DNA of 64,000 nucleotides from Cristatella mucedo (GCA_009760855.2 WPIO01000157.1:205001-269000); one strand, 5' to 3'. Counted from the first letter of the stretch, positions 1-14,305 are shown. Made by a program: numbers and translations. The notes: a model not told the origin generated them from the sequence alone.

Positions 1-3000
1 TTTCCCGTGCAGCTTTCAAGATTTCGCATGAGAAATGCGCAAATGTTTGTGGAACATTTTGAAGGAAAGCGTAGCTCTGGCTGCATGCAGCACCAGCTGC
101 CTCGCGGTGCTCGATGCTTCTGATGCCTCTGACCCTCTAGCCAATGGACCAGAGTGTACAGCCACGTCCTTGCAGCTCCATGCAAACCAAACTTCATGCT
201 CGACGCTCGACGTGCTTACGACGACTGTGGAAAGATCGTCCTCCGCGTCTTCATACGGCGACAGCAGCTCCGGCTCCGGCTGCAGCCGATGCAGCTAGAG
301 ACCAGGGAGTCAATGCGTCGCTGACACTCAAGCAAGGACGCACCAGTGAGGCTTCTGTCAGCTCAATGAACAACACCATAAGCGGCCAAGCAAACATGGA
401 AGTCTCAAAATATTTCCATCTTGTTCATTGTTACCAGGATCAATGCAGCGGCCCTAAGTGAGGGTCGTTGTTTGCATAGGGTCCTGGTTGACTTGTCCAT
501 CAGGTGTCAGCAGAATAATAGCACTGCCAGAAAACAAGGCCGAGCACGAGCGCACTTCTCGTCCGTGTACGTACAACTATTTTTGTTTCTCTTTGCCATC
601 CCTAGGGGAAACGACCCTACATCTGCCGGCAGCTCCATTGTCCTTTGCTTCTTGCTGAATTGGACGCAATTAGAGAATTCCTTTCGGCCACCATCTTGAA
701 AATTAGCAACCCAGCCATCAGCCGTCGGGGTGAACCTACGAGCGAGTAAAGTTAAGCCGCTAAAGTGTGGATCACCGGTGGTCAATTAACGCATCGCATA
801 TTTGCACATGTCATATGCGAGCTCTGCCGAAATTCACGCCCCGCTAAAGCGTTCATCTGCATCGCAGACCTGCCCTACAGATAGGCACCATCTGTCGAAT
901 TCGTTTCCTTTGTCGTTCCTTGGATTAAGAGCCCTATCTGAAAAGTGCCTTCTCTGGGGTGAGTTTGGCCAGTGGATAGCCTTATTTGTTGTTTTTTAGT
1001 TTAACCAACCATCCAGCAGATTTGAGGTTCATGTTAGGTGCCCTGGTGATCGCTATAAGGATAAAAAAACACCAGCGGCTTAAACCTTTAAGATCAGCCA
1101 TCAGCTTTTCCAGCAGCGCTTGATGCAGAATAAACGGTGCCACGAAAGCCTTATTAAACTTAAATCATTATTCAATTAACTTATTGAACTAGCCTGTATA
1201 CTAAACATAATATTTGCTCATTATTAGCAGAATTTCATCAAGAGTTTCAAAGGTTAAATGAGCAAAGGAACTATTGTTTAGGAGCAGTGCCCTGGCGCTG
1301 TCGCTGGATCGAGAGCTAGCTATAACCAGCAGCTCTCGCTGGTCGGGAAGTTTTCAGCTATAGCCAGCTCACCTCCTTTTGTCCTGGATAAAGTGCCGCA
1401 CAGGTCGGATAATTCAACAGCCTCAACGCCAGGGTGGGGCCTCAGCGGCTACCACCGCCGCTCCCGGTACCAGCGAGGTGTACGTGATTGTCCGCTACAA
1501 GACTCAAGCCCGCGGCCTGCGGCGGCGGCGGCTCTTGAAGTGCGAGCGCGGCGCTCGGCTGCTGGGCTGAGACCTAGGGGCACGGCAGTTATGGAGTCGG
1601 CGTGCTGATTAACCACCGGCTGCGGTGTGCCCGCTAACCCAGAGAGCTGCCTGCACTGAGTCAGCCTTCCGTAAGAGGTTCGCGCTAATGCATAAAAGGG
1701 CAGTGACTCTCCGCTCTGCGAATTAATTTCATAGTATAATGCATGCGTCGCTCAATTAAATTTCGAGCTCTACCCTACGACAGAGTGGGATTGCAATGCA
1801 AGCAGCTTTTCGGTGGGTGGACAGTGTATGTACGGAACGGAGGCTATGCGAAGCTAGCGCATATCTAGACGAAGACAATAACAACCTGACCGTAATGCAC
1901 AGCGATAGTCCGGTCCGTGAGCGACTGTAACGTGGGCTCAAGGCCATTTTTAAACCCCATAACTGTATACGTACATAGAGTCAAATGTACGTATTGGGTT
2001 ATGTCAATAGTTCCACGAGAAAATACACGACAGTGCGAACTCTTTGGATTTGAGGACGCAAATGCACGACGTACCGATCTAACCGCGTCTGACGTCACGG
2101 CATGAGTCCGTGGGTACTCTGCGGTGCAGGCCGAATGTAGGCGGCGAAAGGTAAGTACAGCTCGCGAATCGGCTCTTGAACGCCTGGTCTGCAATCCAAA
2201 AACGCCATGTACGCCGCAACTGGATCAATAAGCGTACGCACAGCTAGACCTTGGCGCTGCCCGATGCACGCTTTCCAGTGCCTCTACGTTTGGCCGTAAT
2301 GCTCGCTGGCGCCCAATGAAAGTAATGCTAACTAGCGGTAGCGCCACTCGAGCTTGCGTTACCACCTGGCAATGTTACAAACGAGCTGAAGTGGCTCCCT
2401 TTGACACGGACACGGCGTACGTAACTGGCGCTAGTCCGTGTACAGGCGCGTGCGGCAAATACTGGCGGCAAGACATGGCTCCTCGAAGCACGGCTAACTA
2501 GTTTCCGTTGCTGCATGGATACACGCAGGTTTGCAGCCAACGGTAGCAGAGCACGGCAGCAATCAAGAACGCCTTCCTACCTTAATATGATGTAATATAG
2601 CGAGTCAATATCGTTCACGCCGAGCAGCCACCGAGGGCCACATCTGTATACCACCAGCCATAGCGTACTTCGAAGCCCATGTAAACTGAACGACAGTTAC
2701 TTCGGATGCACACCAACACTCCTGTCTACGCGATCCTCGTTGAGGAAAAGGCGGCGCGTTAAATCAGCCAAATTGCGACCGACTTTTGTTATTCGCGGTT
2801 CCTGAATTTTGACGGCTCTGAACAGATAATGCGCTAACCTATGGCCAAAGTCGCATAAAAGCCACAGACGTGTAATAGGCAGTCGGTTATGCTCCGTGAG
2901 TTTGAGCTCTTGGCTGTGAACCGAACGAGTGTTGCTGCAAGTCATGGCCGCTGTTAAACGCCTGCAGACCTCCGTCGCTGTCGAAATGACTTCTCTACGC

Positions 3001-3950
3001 TACGGATATGAACTCGATAGCTTAAGTTGAGAGATTTTAAGAGGTTTAAGTTTAAGAGGTCCAGCCACTACAGACTGCCGCCTGTCTCAGCCCACCTGTA
3101 TATCGTCGTCAGCTGTCGTGCGCGCCGTCGCGCGCAGGGCTGCAACCAACCGAAAGGTTCGGGTCCAAGTTCGTGCCGGACGGACGAGCAGCAGCAGGTT
3201 CAATGGCTGCGTGCGAGGGAGACAAAGTTCCAGACTTTGAAAGTCGCGCCAAGACCGGCTCGGAAGAAGCGGCACCTGTACGCACCCAGACACCTTGCAA
3301 CGACCACGCTGGGGGAGGCCCAGGCATCTCGTGCGGCGGCCAAACCGTGAATAGGCGTGGCAAGCGAGAGATCGTCTTGTTTGGAGAGAAGGTCGAGTCT
3401 ATATTTGCACCGTCGTGGTGGTGGCTGATGACAGAGGCTTCATCGCCCGCGATGATTACGCTGCCAAGCGGCTTCCTTTAGATTTTCTGGGCGTCTGATC
3501 ACACGGACACAATGCAGCATTCCCGCTCCGGACGTCATCGCTACCCAGCGGCCAACTGCTGAGGAAGAGCTAGCGCTGCCTGCCAGTCACAAACGAACGA
3601 GCACCCGTGAACCTTGCAGCTCGGTCGAACCGGAAGCGAGCCAGAGCGGAAGTAGCGGGTCTGAAGAGCTTAGCATCCATCCTGCAGTCCGTGATGGCCC
3701 TCGCGATGCATGCACTGTCGCTTTTACTCACCGACCGGCAGAACGACGCTACAAGAGGGCGACAGCGGTCAGGCTCACGCCTTACAGGCTAGCCATGTTG
3801 TAAGTCGTGATTTTTTCATCTCGTAAGATAATCAAATATCGCGCTGCTGATAGCCCTTGGTTTTGTCGTAGCTACTTCATATTCAGCAGCCTAAATCCGG
3901 GTTAAAAATCCCGGGACATGGCATATTCTATTAACTAAAGATTGTGGCAT
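1..3950. other. Unique intergenic sequence, no gene recognised
   Basis: No open frame here shows a recognisable domain, and the frames present are short and composition-driven. GC content is intermediate, with AT-rich patches near 1150-1260 and 3800-3950. I see no LINE tail, SINE head or long tandem repeat. A TATA-like string (ataaaag, near 1691) has no coding sequence behind it that I can recognise. Upstream regulatory DNA or non-coding transcripts cannot be excluded. Confidence 0.5.
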
Positions 3951-5010
3951 ATCCGATTCCTAATTTCCGGCTGCCGTAAGTCGGGAACCGCTAACGTCTT
4001 GGGCCGTCATAACCTGGCCGATGTAACGTGCCGACGTGCCAATCGCGCTGCGCCAATCCGACTGGCCCGGTTTCACCTCTCGCTGACGCGCGTGTGCCGC
4101 CAGTCGCGTCAGCCAGCGGCGGCCGAGGCGCCGCGAGACAGAGCCAACGCGCATCGAGCCGGCGCACGCGCGCACGCGCCTGCCGGGCCGGGAGCGCTGG
4201 CTTCGCTCAGCTTCGGCTGCGACTTGCGGAGAGAGGTTAGGCAGTACAGGTTCACCCGGCGAGCCGCTAATGAAAGCGAATTAACTATTGTTGTTTGCCT
4301 ATTTGTTGTAGGCAAACAGGTTATAGGTGACGGCAGCTGAACGCAGAAAAAAGATTGGATTACTACTTTGTTCCGCGCGCAGAAACATCTGCCCCGGTCG
4401 TTACTTATCCGGCCGCGGCGAGGGATCGAGTTTCAGCAGGACACGCTGCCGCGAGGAAGTGCGACAACACTAGGCCGGCGGCGCATGCTCTCAGCTACTC
4501 AAGCTGCATAAACATTGTAGAGATAAGTGATCTGACTGAGCTACCGCCGCTGCCGCCGCCGCCCCAACAAACGAGCGTCCCGGCGGCCAGATTGGGCTCT
4601 GCACCCGGAAACCGTCTCTATCCGCGAGAAGAGTACCACCTGTCGACGAACGCCCCGTCCATAACTGGGCGCGAGTGACTGCGACACCGCGAATGACAGC
4701 TCGCCAGTCTGCCGCGGCAGCAGGTGAGCGACGGTCAGACGATGCGACAACGTCTCGATCCTGGGAAATAGAGCGACGGTCTGCTACTGCGGACGGGCAG
4801 CCCTAAACAGACAGACAAGAAAGAGCGGGCACATTGATCGGACGCTCTGCAGCAGCCTAAGCAGCCGTATGACAGTGAACCGTCGCATAGTGGAATGGCG
4901 ACAAGCGGCAAGACGCTGCTGTCAGATGCTGCTATTTAGAGTATACGAGTTGCTTGACGCCAGGTGTAACAATGGCCGGCATTAAGCGAGCGTCTGCAGT
5001 CCGTCTCCCG

Positions 5011-5014
<4 letters not shown>

Positions 5015-5089
<75 letters not shown>
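5015..5089. repeat. (CT)n microsatellite, about 75 bp
   Basis: Uninterrupted CT dinucleotide repeat within the GC-rich FoxD upstream region. It creates an artefactual Ser-Leu open frame. Confidence 0.97.
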
Positions 5090-5094
<5 letters not shown>

Positions 5095-8000
5095 TGTCCC
5101 TGCAATCCAGAGCATTACTTCTTATCGTCAGCATTAGCTTAGCTGCCAACTTTACGGATTCAGATCTGGGCTTGGGCAGCTACTGTTACTGCGGCCCTGC
5201 GCCGCACTGCCCGTGCAGCAGGATGAAGGTTCACGCTTTAATGACGCGAATGGACACTTGGTTACTGCGATTTTCGTATCCGGTCGCGCACCCACTATAC
5301 GCAGAATAGGCGCATTCAGCCGTCCGCAGAAGGTCTGAGCAGCTGTTTATAGGAACTTGGAGCTAAATCGTGGGCGGAGCTGCGGTTTTACCCATGTACG
5401 CGAGAATTTCTTGCAAGCCAGCACCAATAGCTCTCGTAGAAACCAAACGCGCTTCCACCGTAGCTCAAACGCTGACTGACAAGAATGCAGCCAACAAATA
5501 GTCGTGCAGTGCAAGAGCGAAGACGTTTGCCGATCGCAGCGTCAATGCTTCGAAAAATATGGGCCGTTTCGCAGGCTGCGAAAACACAGGCAGCGCCCGA
5601 CGAAAAATCTGGCCTACGATGTCAGAACTGTGCGGCGAGCGAGCCGACGCGCTGATTTCGCTGAGTTTCCGCGGTCAGCGTGTACGACAAGCACGTCTAC
5701 GGTAAGGCTTCCGTCTCAGCCTTTCATTCGGTCGATGGGCGCCCGCGCAGCGGCCCGGATGTCAACTGGCTGGACGCCGGGCAGGCGCACGCTGGCCACC
5801 GGGTGGTGCATCTCACAATGCTGCACGCTGGCGCGTCAACGGCTGCCCCTCAGCCCTGAGAGGCCAACAGGGCACTGCGCGAGCGAGGCTCAAGACGACC
5901 TCGGTTACAACGCGAAATCTTGCGGCCTCCACGGAGCAGCATGCCGGTGCGCCTGCGAATCACGGTGCATTCCGTCCTCTGATCCTCGACGACGCGCTGC
6001 GCCGTCAAGAGGCGCGTAACTCGCCCGCTTCGCCAAGCAACGGCGATTGCGTCAGCAAGCCGCATTGCGGCTTGCTGGGTTCGCCCGGCCTAAGTGCTCC
6101 GGCAGCTCCGGCAGCAGGTTGGCCGACTGCCGCTGGAGCTGCCTTTAATTTGGCACCGCGGCAATCAAAGCAGACGACGCCACCGTTGAGCCGACGATAC
6201 CGACAGTCCGAAGATGAAAAGCACTAAGCGTCCAGTCCACACTGGATGTCAGCGCGCCCGCTGTGCGCGCGCCTAGGGCTGGCACTAATCGATCTCTTTC
6301 GTTAGCGGTCATCGCCTTGACGTTCACTTCAAATTATCAAGCCAGGAAACGATGCTGTTTAAAGTAGCCACGGCCAATTAGCAAATGCGGCGGCGGAGCG
6401 CGGGCGCGCCTTTTTGGCGACCGTTAGGCCGGGGCTGAGCCACTGCCCGCCGCACTTCCGCTGGTGAGAGGTCGCACCGGCGGCTCAACAACGCCACCGC
6501 CATTGCTCCATCCGGTTGGTCTTCGCGCGCCGCGAAGCAGACGGACGCCGCGCTCGACCATGTGCGGGGGGGGGATGGGTGCGCACTGCTCTGTGCTCGC
6601 AGTGAAAAGCCGTTCGACGAAACGAGACAGACGCACACAAAAGTTAGGCACCTCAGCAGCGACGCTCTAGCTCAAGCTCACTGTGGAGAGTCGATCGAGA
6701 AGGCGGCGCCACGCATCCCGCTGTCGCAGCATACCGGAGACATTCCTCCCTCCCGCCCTCGAGAGCGCAGTGTGCAGACGCGCCTTGATATTCACGCGGA
6801 GGGGCTCTGGCGCTGAGGCAGGCTGGCTACTTGCAAAGCCTCGACGTGCTCGGTACGACGGTGAACGGAAAGCAGGAAACGGGCGGCTTTTTTCCGCTTT
6901 TCTTTTCACGGCATCGACCACGCGCGAACTTTGGCGGCGTCGTTCCGCGTTTGTCTAGCGACTCGCCTTTCTACCTTTCCCCGCAGCGAACCGCGCGATC
7001 TGCCACCAAACTGCACCAGTTCCGCCAGCGCTTCGTGCGCTCGCTCGCTCGCCGCATAGCCCTCGCAGCTGAAGCGATCGGCGGCGCCGCGACCAATCGT
7101 CGTCATCCAATTTTCGCGCCGATCGCGTCACCCTACGCGCTCGCCCGCCACTTCCTGGGCGTCCACCGATCTCTCGCGTGAGCTCTTGCGCTCGTCGCCT
7201 GTCGCCGATCTGCAACGGCTGCAGCGCCCGCGAGAGGTGCCGCCGACGCCGCTTAAATTGGCCGGCGCTGGCCTTGCTTGTCGGCCCCGCGCGACAGGGA
7301 CGAGCACAGGAACTTGGCGCCGGCAGTGCACCGTTCGCCAGTTGAAACAATGATGCGCCAGATTGCCATCGGGGCATTATCTGCCGTCATAATTGGCTTA
7401 GAGTCTGCTAGACACCTCAATACAGAGCGATAATTGTATAATAGAGTAAATGCATTTAGATTATGTCAATAGCTTTGCGTCGAGGCTCTTCACCTTTCGC
7501 TATTGGCGATATCAGGCCTCTCGTCGGCCGCCGGTCGATGAATCGTGCCCGACTACTTCGCCAACGTATCCTGCGCCGCTCGCTACCAGCGCGGCCCTTT
7601 CTGAAAGGCCGCGCTTCCGGTTTGGATGCGCTTGCGAAATGTCGTCCCACAGCCGGGCCGTTGCAGTACGCGCGATACAGACTTTTTTCCGCGATTAGAC
7701 GAAAGCGCGGCCAATTGGCGCGCTCAGTGCAATTGCTAAAAGTGCTGAGCTGTATCGCCGAATGAGGATCTTTAACGTACCTAGCGAATCGAATCTGGCT
7801 TCAGTCTGCAAACGGACTGCGAGCACTTGGCCGCAGAGGTGAAAGACTGCCGATAAGCAGAAATGGATAGAAGATCGCCGACATAAAGAGAGGAAAACCG
7901 GCAGAGCGATCCTACAGCGCTCTTCCTGCGAGCACCGCCCCTATCCGCCCCAAGCCGCTGCCAGGCAGAGCTGCATTCGTCAGGCTGGGCGAGTGAGTTT

Positions 8001-8411
8001 CACTGCGTTGTGACAACTGTTCGCGAGCTGCTGCTGCTGCTGCTTTGTCACCGCCGTCACGTGGCATTGAAACGGAATATCGGACTCTCCTGCTTCCGCA
8101 CGCTGGCGCGAAGGCGGCGCTTCCGGAGCGCGCCATTTCCGGCCTGCTAGGCTGGCTGGCCGGCTCGCTGGTAGGCCGGTGACGACGCGAATGCATCTGG
8201 TCCGCGCAGCCACCCTAGGGCTAAGTCCACTGATAGCGAAACTGTTTGCTCAGCTACGCTGTACGTTTGTTCATGGCTATTTACTTACCTGCGAGCTGCC
8301 GTAATTAACGACCCGCGTGTTATTTGATTGTTTGGATTCCGTTCTCCAGTGTGTATTAAATAACGCTGTGCCAGATTGGATCGATGAGGATTCTCCTCCC
8401 GACCTACATAT

Positions 8412-9015
<604 letters not shown>

Positions 9016-9766
9016 AGCCTCGCTCACTCCCTCACTCTCACTACTACCGTTTCGGCTTCCACTCGTGCATCTAGGCAATCTTCTACTAGTGCCTCTTAAA
9101 ACCTCGTGCGGCCCGACGCGGTCCGCCCCCCCCCCAGTTGCCATCCCGAAGTTTGGAGAGCGGCCAATCTTAACCATCACTCTCTCTCGCGCGGCCGACT
9201 CCCGCGGCGAAGAGGACGGCACGAGCCGCCGCGCCGCGGGCGGTGTGCGGCGGTGCGTCGTGCTGAGCCCGCAAGGACGCTGGCAGACGGCAGGTGCGCC
9301 ATGCGCATCTGCCGCTAGTCAACGGTCACAAAGGACCGGTGGCTACTTTCCTAACCGGTGCGTCCCTAACTCGGCACGTTTAAGGCAGTGGGTCTTTAGC
9401 TTTCATTTATGGCGTCTATTGATCCGGCAAAGAAAACACGGCGCTGGTTCGCAAGACGCATGCACAAACGGCGATGTGCAAACAAGCATCCTCGCTCCGG
9501 GCAGATGATTTTTCGCCCGCCTCCTCCCCACCACCCGAGTGACTCGCCGCCGTCGACAGCGGCGACATCGCTGGCGCTTGTCGCGCGACTTCCCGCTCGC
9601 CCCGCTTACTCGTACGGGCCCAGCGCTCTTACTCCGGCCCCGGAAGCGATTTCGCTTCGCCGAATCCTCGAGCGATCGCTCAGCACGAAGCAGCTCGGAA
9701 GAGAGTGCGCGGGTAGACGGCGCTGGGGCGCTCGCCCTCGTGCGCGCGGCACGCGAGAACCTCCAC

Positions 9767-9767
<1 letters not shown>

Positions 9768-9813
<46 letters not shown>
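9768..9813. repeat. (CCG)n trinucleotide repeat
   Basis: About 15 CCG units in the GC-rich region upstream of FoxD. All frames over it give homopolymer runs (Pro, Arg or Gly), so the surrounding open frames are not evidence of coding. Confidence 0.93.
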
Positions 9814-9814
<1 letters not shown>

Positions 9815-11081
9815 AAGCGCCCGCGAGATCGCGCTTGCTGCGACCGAATGCTCGCCGCTGCAGAGGAGCGCGCGCTACCGCGCCCGGAGCGGCTCGCGCG
9901 TCGAGCGCCGCGAGAGCGAGAAAATTCCTCCGGAGGCCATTCGCTCTCGCGGCGGCGGCGGCCGGCAAAGCGCGAGCGACGCGACGCTAGCGCTTCGCTG
10001 CGAGAGCGAGCGCGAGCCTCCGTGCGGCCTGCGGTGAAGCTACGCGAGCGCGGCGAGCGCCTCACAAAGGCGAGCGTGCCGGACTGGCCGACGCCACTGC
10101 GGCCGCAAGGGTGGCCGCCCGGGGCGACGTCGCGCTGGTCCCGGTGCTTGCGGCCGATGTCGCGGACCCGGGCGGCGCCGTCGCTTCGGGGGCGCGACGC
10201 GAATGGAAAACGTCCGCGCCCTAGCGCGAGCCGCGAAACCTTTCAGTCGCCGCCGCCGCCGCCGCCGCTGCCGCCGCGATTGAACGCAGGCCGGGAGATT
10301 AACAAGCTTTCCTAGGTGTCAAGGCTAAAAGCATTAACATTTATACAGTTAACAATAGCCGGCTATTTTGCTCGTTTTCACGCTGTTGCCACTCAAGGCA
10401 AATGAAGAGCACTTAAAAAAATAAATTCAGCAATCCGATACCGAGTGCCTTTCGGCTGGCAGCCAAGCCGTGTCATTACGGGCCCTAATGGTGCCGCTGA
10501 CTAATATTGCCTTGTCGCCTCCTCAGGCGCTCGCTCGCTCGCCGCCGGCGCCGCCGCCGCTCTTCGGCCTCGCGCGCGCGGGTATTGCTAGCCGATCCGG
10601 TAGCCGCGCTCATTGAGCAGCCGCCGCCGCCGCCGCCGCGCGTTCTCGCGCGAAAACTAAGCTGCAATGAGGCACGCCGGCCGCCGCGGCTAGCGTGAGC
10701 CGGCTGCAGCCGCGCCCAGCGCTTCGGGCGCAGTCGCGCTCGTCGGCGGGGGGGGGCGGATGGTGACTGGCGCCGAGGCTGAGGCGAGGGCGGCGCGGGG
10801 CGCGCGCCCGCGACCGGCCTTGCCGCCGACGGGGGATTCCTTAGCCACAGCTCGCGGGCGTTGAATTCCCTTAGCGGTCGCAGACTTGTGCAATTCAGCG
10901 ACGACATTCGCCGTTGCCGCGAAACTGGCCCGTCGGCAGACGCCGCACCCTGCGCCTAGCCGCGGTCCTGACGCCGGAGGAGCCGCCGCAATCCGGGCGA
11001 AGACAGTGCGATTTGAAGCGGAGAAGCCAGTGGCAGCCATAGCAGATCTCGGTTTCGTAGGACGTTAGAATGGCAGGAAGA

Positions 11082-11110
11082 CTGCGCGCGCGCGCACACG
11101 CGCGCGCACC
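11082..11110. repeat. Alternating purine-pyrimidine CG/CA tract
   Basis: A run of about 28 bp made almost wholly of alternating CG and CA steps, in the FoxD upstream CpG region. Such tracts are candidates for left-handed DNA. No other function is visible. Confidence 0.7.
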
Positions 11111-12424
11111 CCACCCCCTTCGGAGCTGTTCGCCGCGGCCGGCCGCTGCTCAGCCATGCTACCGTCACGGCCGCCGCAGTTCCATCTGCAGGCGCGGCAG
11201 CTGCGGCCGATCGCGGGCGACCGCTTATAATGCGCGCTCATGCCAAACCTGTGTCAACAGGTCGCGGCACAATGATGCGCACGTGTCGCCCGAGGGCGGC
11301 TAAACAGAGGTCCCTTAGCGGCTGCGGAGCGCAGTCGTCGCCTGCTGGCTACCCGGCCGGCAATCTCGTCGCTCGCTGGTCGGCAGATCTCTGCGGGGGC
11401 GTTTTTTCAAGCGCCCCCGCCGCTGGCGCGAGCTTCAGAAGCGAGCGCCGGCCGTCGCTCGGCGCTCGCTGGTGCGTATCGCTGCGCCGAGCCGTCAATC
11501 GCGGGCGGTATTAGCTGAAAAGTCGGCGGCGGCGGCGCACGCGTTCGGTGGACGAGCTGGCGATGCTGGCTCGCTCGATCGACTTCTCAAGCCGAGGGCC
11601 GTGGCAACCTAACGCTCTCAGTCGCCTCGCGGTCGTTGCCAGCGTGGACAGGTCGGCTGTCTGAAGCTTTTGTCGAGCGGCTGCCGCTTCCGGCCGAAAT
11701 CAGCTACTGGAGCTAAACGGGACCGCCGGAACCGCTGGGGACGCGAGCGAGTACCGAGTGCGAGACTGGAAGCGGCGTAAACGAAAGCGATAAAACGAAA
11801 AGAAGAACGGGCGCGGTTTCTCGTCGACCCCGCTGAGCCAGGGCTTGACTTCGCTTTTGCCTAGGTTGGCGGCACGCGCGCGAGATGAAGAGCGCGCGAC
11901 CTGGAGTCAAACTTGCGATCCGCCGCCGAGGGGTCGTAGGCGTCGTTTGCAGTTGCACGATCGCACGACGCTGCCGAGCCGGCGGCTAGCGGCACGGCTG
12001 CCGGACGCGCGCGATGAATTACGCGGCGCCACTCTAGCGCCGAGCAGCCGCTCGTCACGTCCGACTATCTAGCGGCCCACCGCGTAAGAATGGGGGTTGT
12101 AGTCGCCACCAAAGCGCGCGCATGCTTTACTGATGGGGTGGAATGGAGGGAGAGCGCGGTGCTCGCCGGGTGTGCAGCGGACGTACGCAACGGGCGGTCA
12201 GCGGCGGCGAAAAGCGATGACCCCCCCCCCCTCCCATACCTCCCTTCCTATCCAAGCCAAGCGAGCAACCAATTGCACTTAACCAAACGCGGCCCAGCCA
12301 CCAGCAGGTGAGCCGGCCGCGGCAGCGAGAGCTCACCGCCAGCGTTGGGGAACGGATAAGGGTGGAGCCAGCTCCATCGCGCATGCGCCGCTCGCCCAGC
12401 ATCCGCTAGTGAAGCGGCCGCGCC

Positions 12425-12461
12425 TATAATAGCCGTCGTATCACATTTGCGCTGCTCATTT
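12425..12461 (+). promoter_or_regulatory. Possible TATA plus initiator upstream of FoxD
   Basis: TATAAT at 12425-12430 sits inside otherwise GC-only sequence. TCATTT at 12456-12461 fits the arthropod initiator consensus TCAKTY. The spacing from the TATA to the initiator A (12458) is about 33 bp, close to normal core-promoter geometry. If it is used, the first FoxD ATG (12469) would be only about 11 nt from the cap, which favours leaky scanning to later ATGs. The alternative is coincidence, with a dispersed CpG-island promoter further upstream. Confidence 0.3.
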
Positions 12462-12468
12462 TTCTTGA

Positions 12469-13737
12469 ATGGTGACCGGCAGCGAAGAGCAGCCGGACGC
12501 CCGCGGTCGACCGATAGCAGTAGCACTCGCTCGCAGAATGACGTCCGCGGACGCGCGATGGCCGCCCGCAGTCGCGGCCGCCGTCGCAGGCGGGCGCGGC
12601 GGCGAACGAATGGACGACGACGGAGAGCGTCGGTCCGACGGCGGCGACGACGACGTCGCCGCAGTCGCCGAGGACCGCGCAGCGGCGCGAGCCGACGCGG
12701 AGGCTGGCGGCGCTGCCGGGGCGGCGAGGGGGCCGGACGACGGCGACGAGTTCGAGGACGAGGAGGAGGAGGAGGTGGGTGACTGCGGGTGCGTCGGCGG
12801 CGGCGGAGCGTGCCGCTGCTGCGTCCGTGTATGCCGGCGCCCCTCGCTGGAGGGCGGCGCGTCGTCTCCGGCGGAGGCCGGCGGCGGCGGTGACGTCAAT
12901 GACGACGACGGCAGCAGCAGCAGCGGAGGCGGCGTTGGCCCAAAGAAGAGGAGAAAGAGCAGTATGCTGAAGCCGCCCTACTCGTACATCGCCCTGATCA
13001 CCATGGCAATCCTTCAGTCGCCGCAGAAGAAGCTCACGCTGAGCGGCATATGCGAGTTCATCAAGAACCGGTTCGCGTACTACAGGGATAAGTTCCCGGC
13101 GTGGCAGAACAGCATCCGGCACAACTTGTCGCTCAACGACTGCTTCGTGAAGATCCCGCGCGAGCCCGGCAATCCGGGCAAGGGGAACTACTGGACGCTG
13201 GATCCGGCTTCTGAGGACATGTTCGACAATGGCAGCTTTCTCCGGCGACGGAAGCGGTACAAAAGAAGGCAAGCGGAGAGCGCGAGCCAGGCGCCGCCGC
13301 CGCCACCGCCGCCGTTCGCTTCCCGCCACGTCGGCGGCGGCGGCGGGCCATTCGTCGCTCGCCGAGCTCCCCTGCCGAGCCAGGCGCCGGCCGTGCCGTA
13401 CCTGGCGTGCCCGCCGCCGCCGCCGCAGCAGCCGGCGGCGCCGCCGTCGTCGCTGCTTCTCCCGCCGCACAAGCGAGTAATGGCGGCGCTGGCGGCGTCG
13501 CAGGCGGCCGCGGCGGCTGCGGCCAGCTCGGGCGCCTTGTCCAAGGCGCCCTCCTTCAGCATTGACATGCTCATCGGCCACAAAGACTCGTTCGCTGCCG
13601 AGAGCGCGGCGCTGCCGCAGCTGCGCATCCCCGCGGCGGGACCCTTTGCTGCGCCGTTCTCGCATATGGCCATGCTGGAGATGGAAAAGTACAGACACTA
13701 CATGGCTTTCATCAGCCTGCCGCCCTGGCTGAGGTGA
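12469..13737 (+). CDS. FoxD: FoxD-class forkhead transcription factor, single exon
   Basis: A DNA-binding nuclear regulator of development, 422 codons without introns. The forkhead domain spans about residues 168-265. It starts [14 protein letters not shown], has the recognition helix [13 protein letters not shown], then [12 protein letters not shown] and the basic end [10 protein letters not shown]. This pattern is typical of FoxD (fly fd59A, nematode unc-130, vertebrate FoxD1-4). An acidic stretch near residues 90-102 matches the N-terminal acidic region of FoxD proteins. FSIDMLIG at residues 363-370 is an eh1-type Groucho-binding motif, so repressor activity is likely. The rest is Ala/Pro/Gly-rich. 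The start is uncertain: the first ATG has a weak context, and ATGs at 12538 (A at -3) and 12610 (G at +4) are alternatives. The family call is firm; orthology to one FoxD subtype is not determined. Confidence 0.95.
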   Translation: MVTGSEEQPDARGRPIAVALARRMTSADARWPPAVAAAVAGGRGGERMDDDGERRSDGGDDDVAAVAEDRAAARADAEAGGAAGAARGPDDGDEFEDEEEEEVGDCGCVGGGGACRCCVRVCRRPSLEGGASSPAEAGGGGDVNDDDGSSSSGGGVGPKKRRKSSMLKPPYSYIALITMAILQSPQKKLTLSGICEFIKNRFAYYRDKFPAWQNSIRHNLSLNDCFVKIPREPGNPGKGNYWTLDPASEDMFDNGSFLRRRKRYKRRQAESASQAPPPPPPPFASRHVGGGGGPFVARRAPLPSQAPAVPYLACPPPPPQQPAAPPSSLLLPPHKRVMAALAASQAAAAAAASSGALSKAPSFSIDMLIGHKDSFAAESAALPQLRIPAAGPFAAPFSHMAMLEMEKYRHYMAFISLPPWLR

Positions 13738-13747
13738 CTCGCGCGCG

Positions 13748-13749
<2 letters not shown>

Positions 13750-13781
<32 letters not shown>
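13750..13781. repeat. (CCG)n repeat just after the FoxD stop
   Basis: GC-rich trinucleotide run starting 13 bases after the FoxD stop, so within its likely 3' UTR. Confidence 0.85.
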
Positions 13782-13783
<2 letters not shown>

Positions 13784-14299
13784 GGTGCCTGCCGATTCGG
13801 CCTCCAGATGTCCAGAGACTTGCCAGGGTGGGACGGCGGCGGCGGCGGCGGTGGACTGCTAGCGGATCCCTGAGCAGCGGCGCCGCGGCGGCCCTAGCGA
13901 GCCGCCGACCGCCTCGCAGTCGCATTCGGGAGCCGATCTGCCGCTGCCGCTGCCGCCGCCGCGGTGGTCTTGGCGGGCCCGGCAGAGCGCGTCAGGTCTG
14001 CCGTACAGTTCTCTCTAGCGGCCGACGCGCGGATCAGCACTGAGCTGCATTTACAGCCGTCCTAATCCGAAGCCACGCACTTCCGCCGCCACGCGCCTAG
14101 TCGGCGCCCATGGCGCGTCCGCTTGGGCTCGCCGCCCACTGGAAGCGAGAGGGCAGGCGCGAGGCGAGCTAGCGTATTCTCGCGTTGTTTCCTATTGAGT
14201 TTGAGCCTCGGCGGTCGAGCTGGTGTCCGCCCGGCGCGACTGCGCACCAGCGTTTCAGCAGCGCCGAGCCAGCGAGAAAGCAAATGGACGTGCTCGTCA

Positions 14300-14305
14300 A
14301 ATAAA
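14300..14305 (+). terminator. AATAAA polyadenylation signal, probably FoxD
   Basis: The first canonical AATAAA after the FoxD stop, giving a 3' UTR of about 580 nt. It sits near the end of the GC-rich block. No transcript evidence is available here. Confidence 0.5.

Noticed and set aside
9403-10315. Several 190-260-codon frames on both strands upstream of FoxD
   Set aside because: Arg/Pro/Ala/Gly-rich runs from CCG repeats and CpG-rich DNA, mutually overlapping, without domains.
12424-13698. 424-codon minus-strand frame
   Set aside because: Antisense shadow of FoxD in GC-rich sequence. The plus strand holds the conserved forkhead and eh1 motifs.
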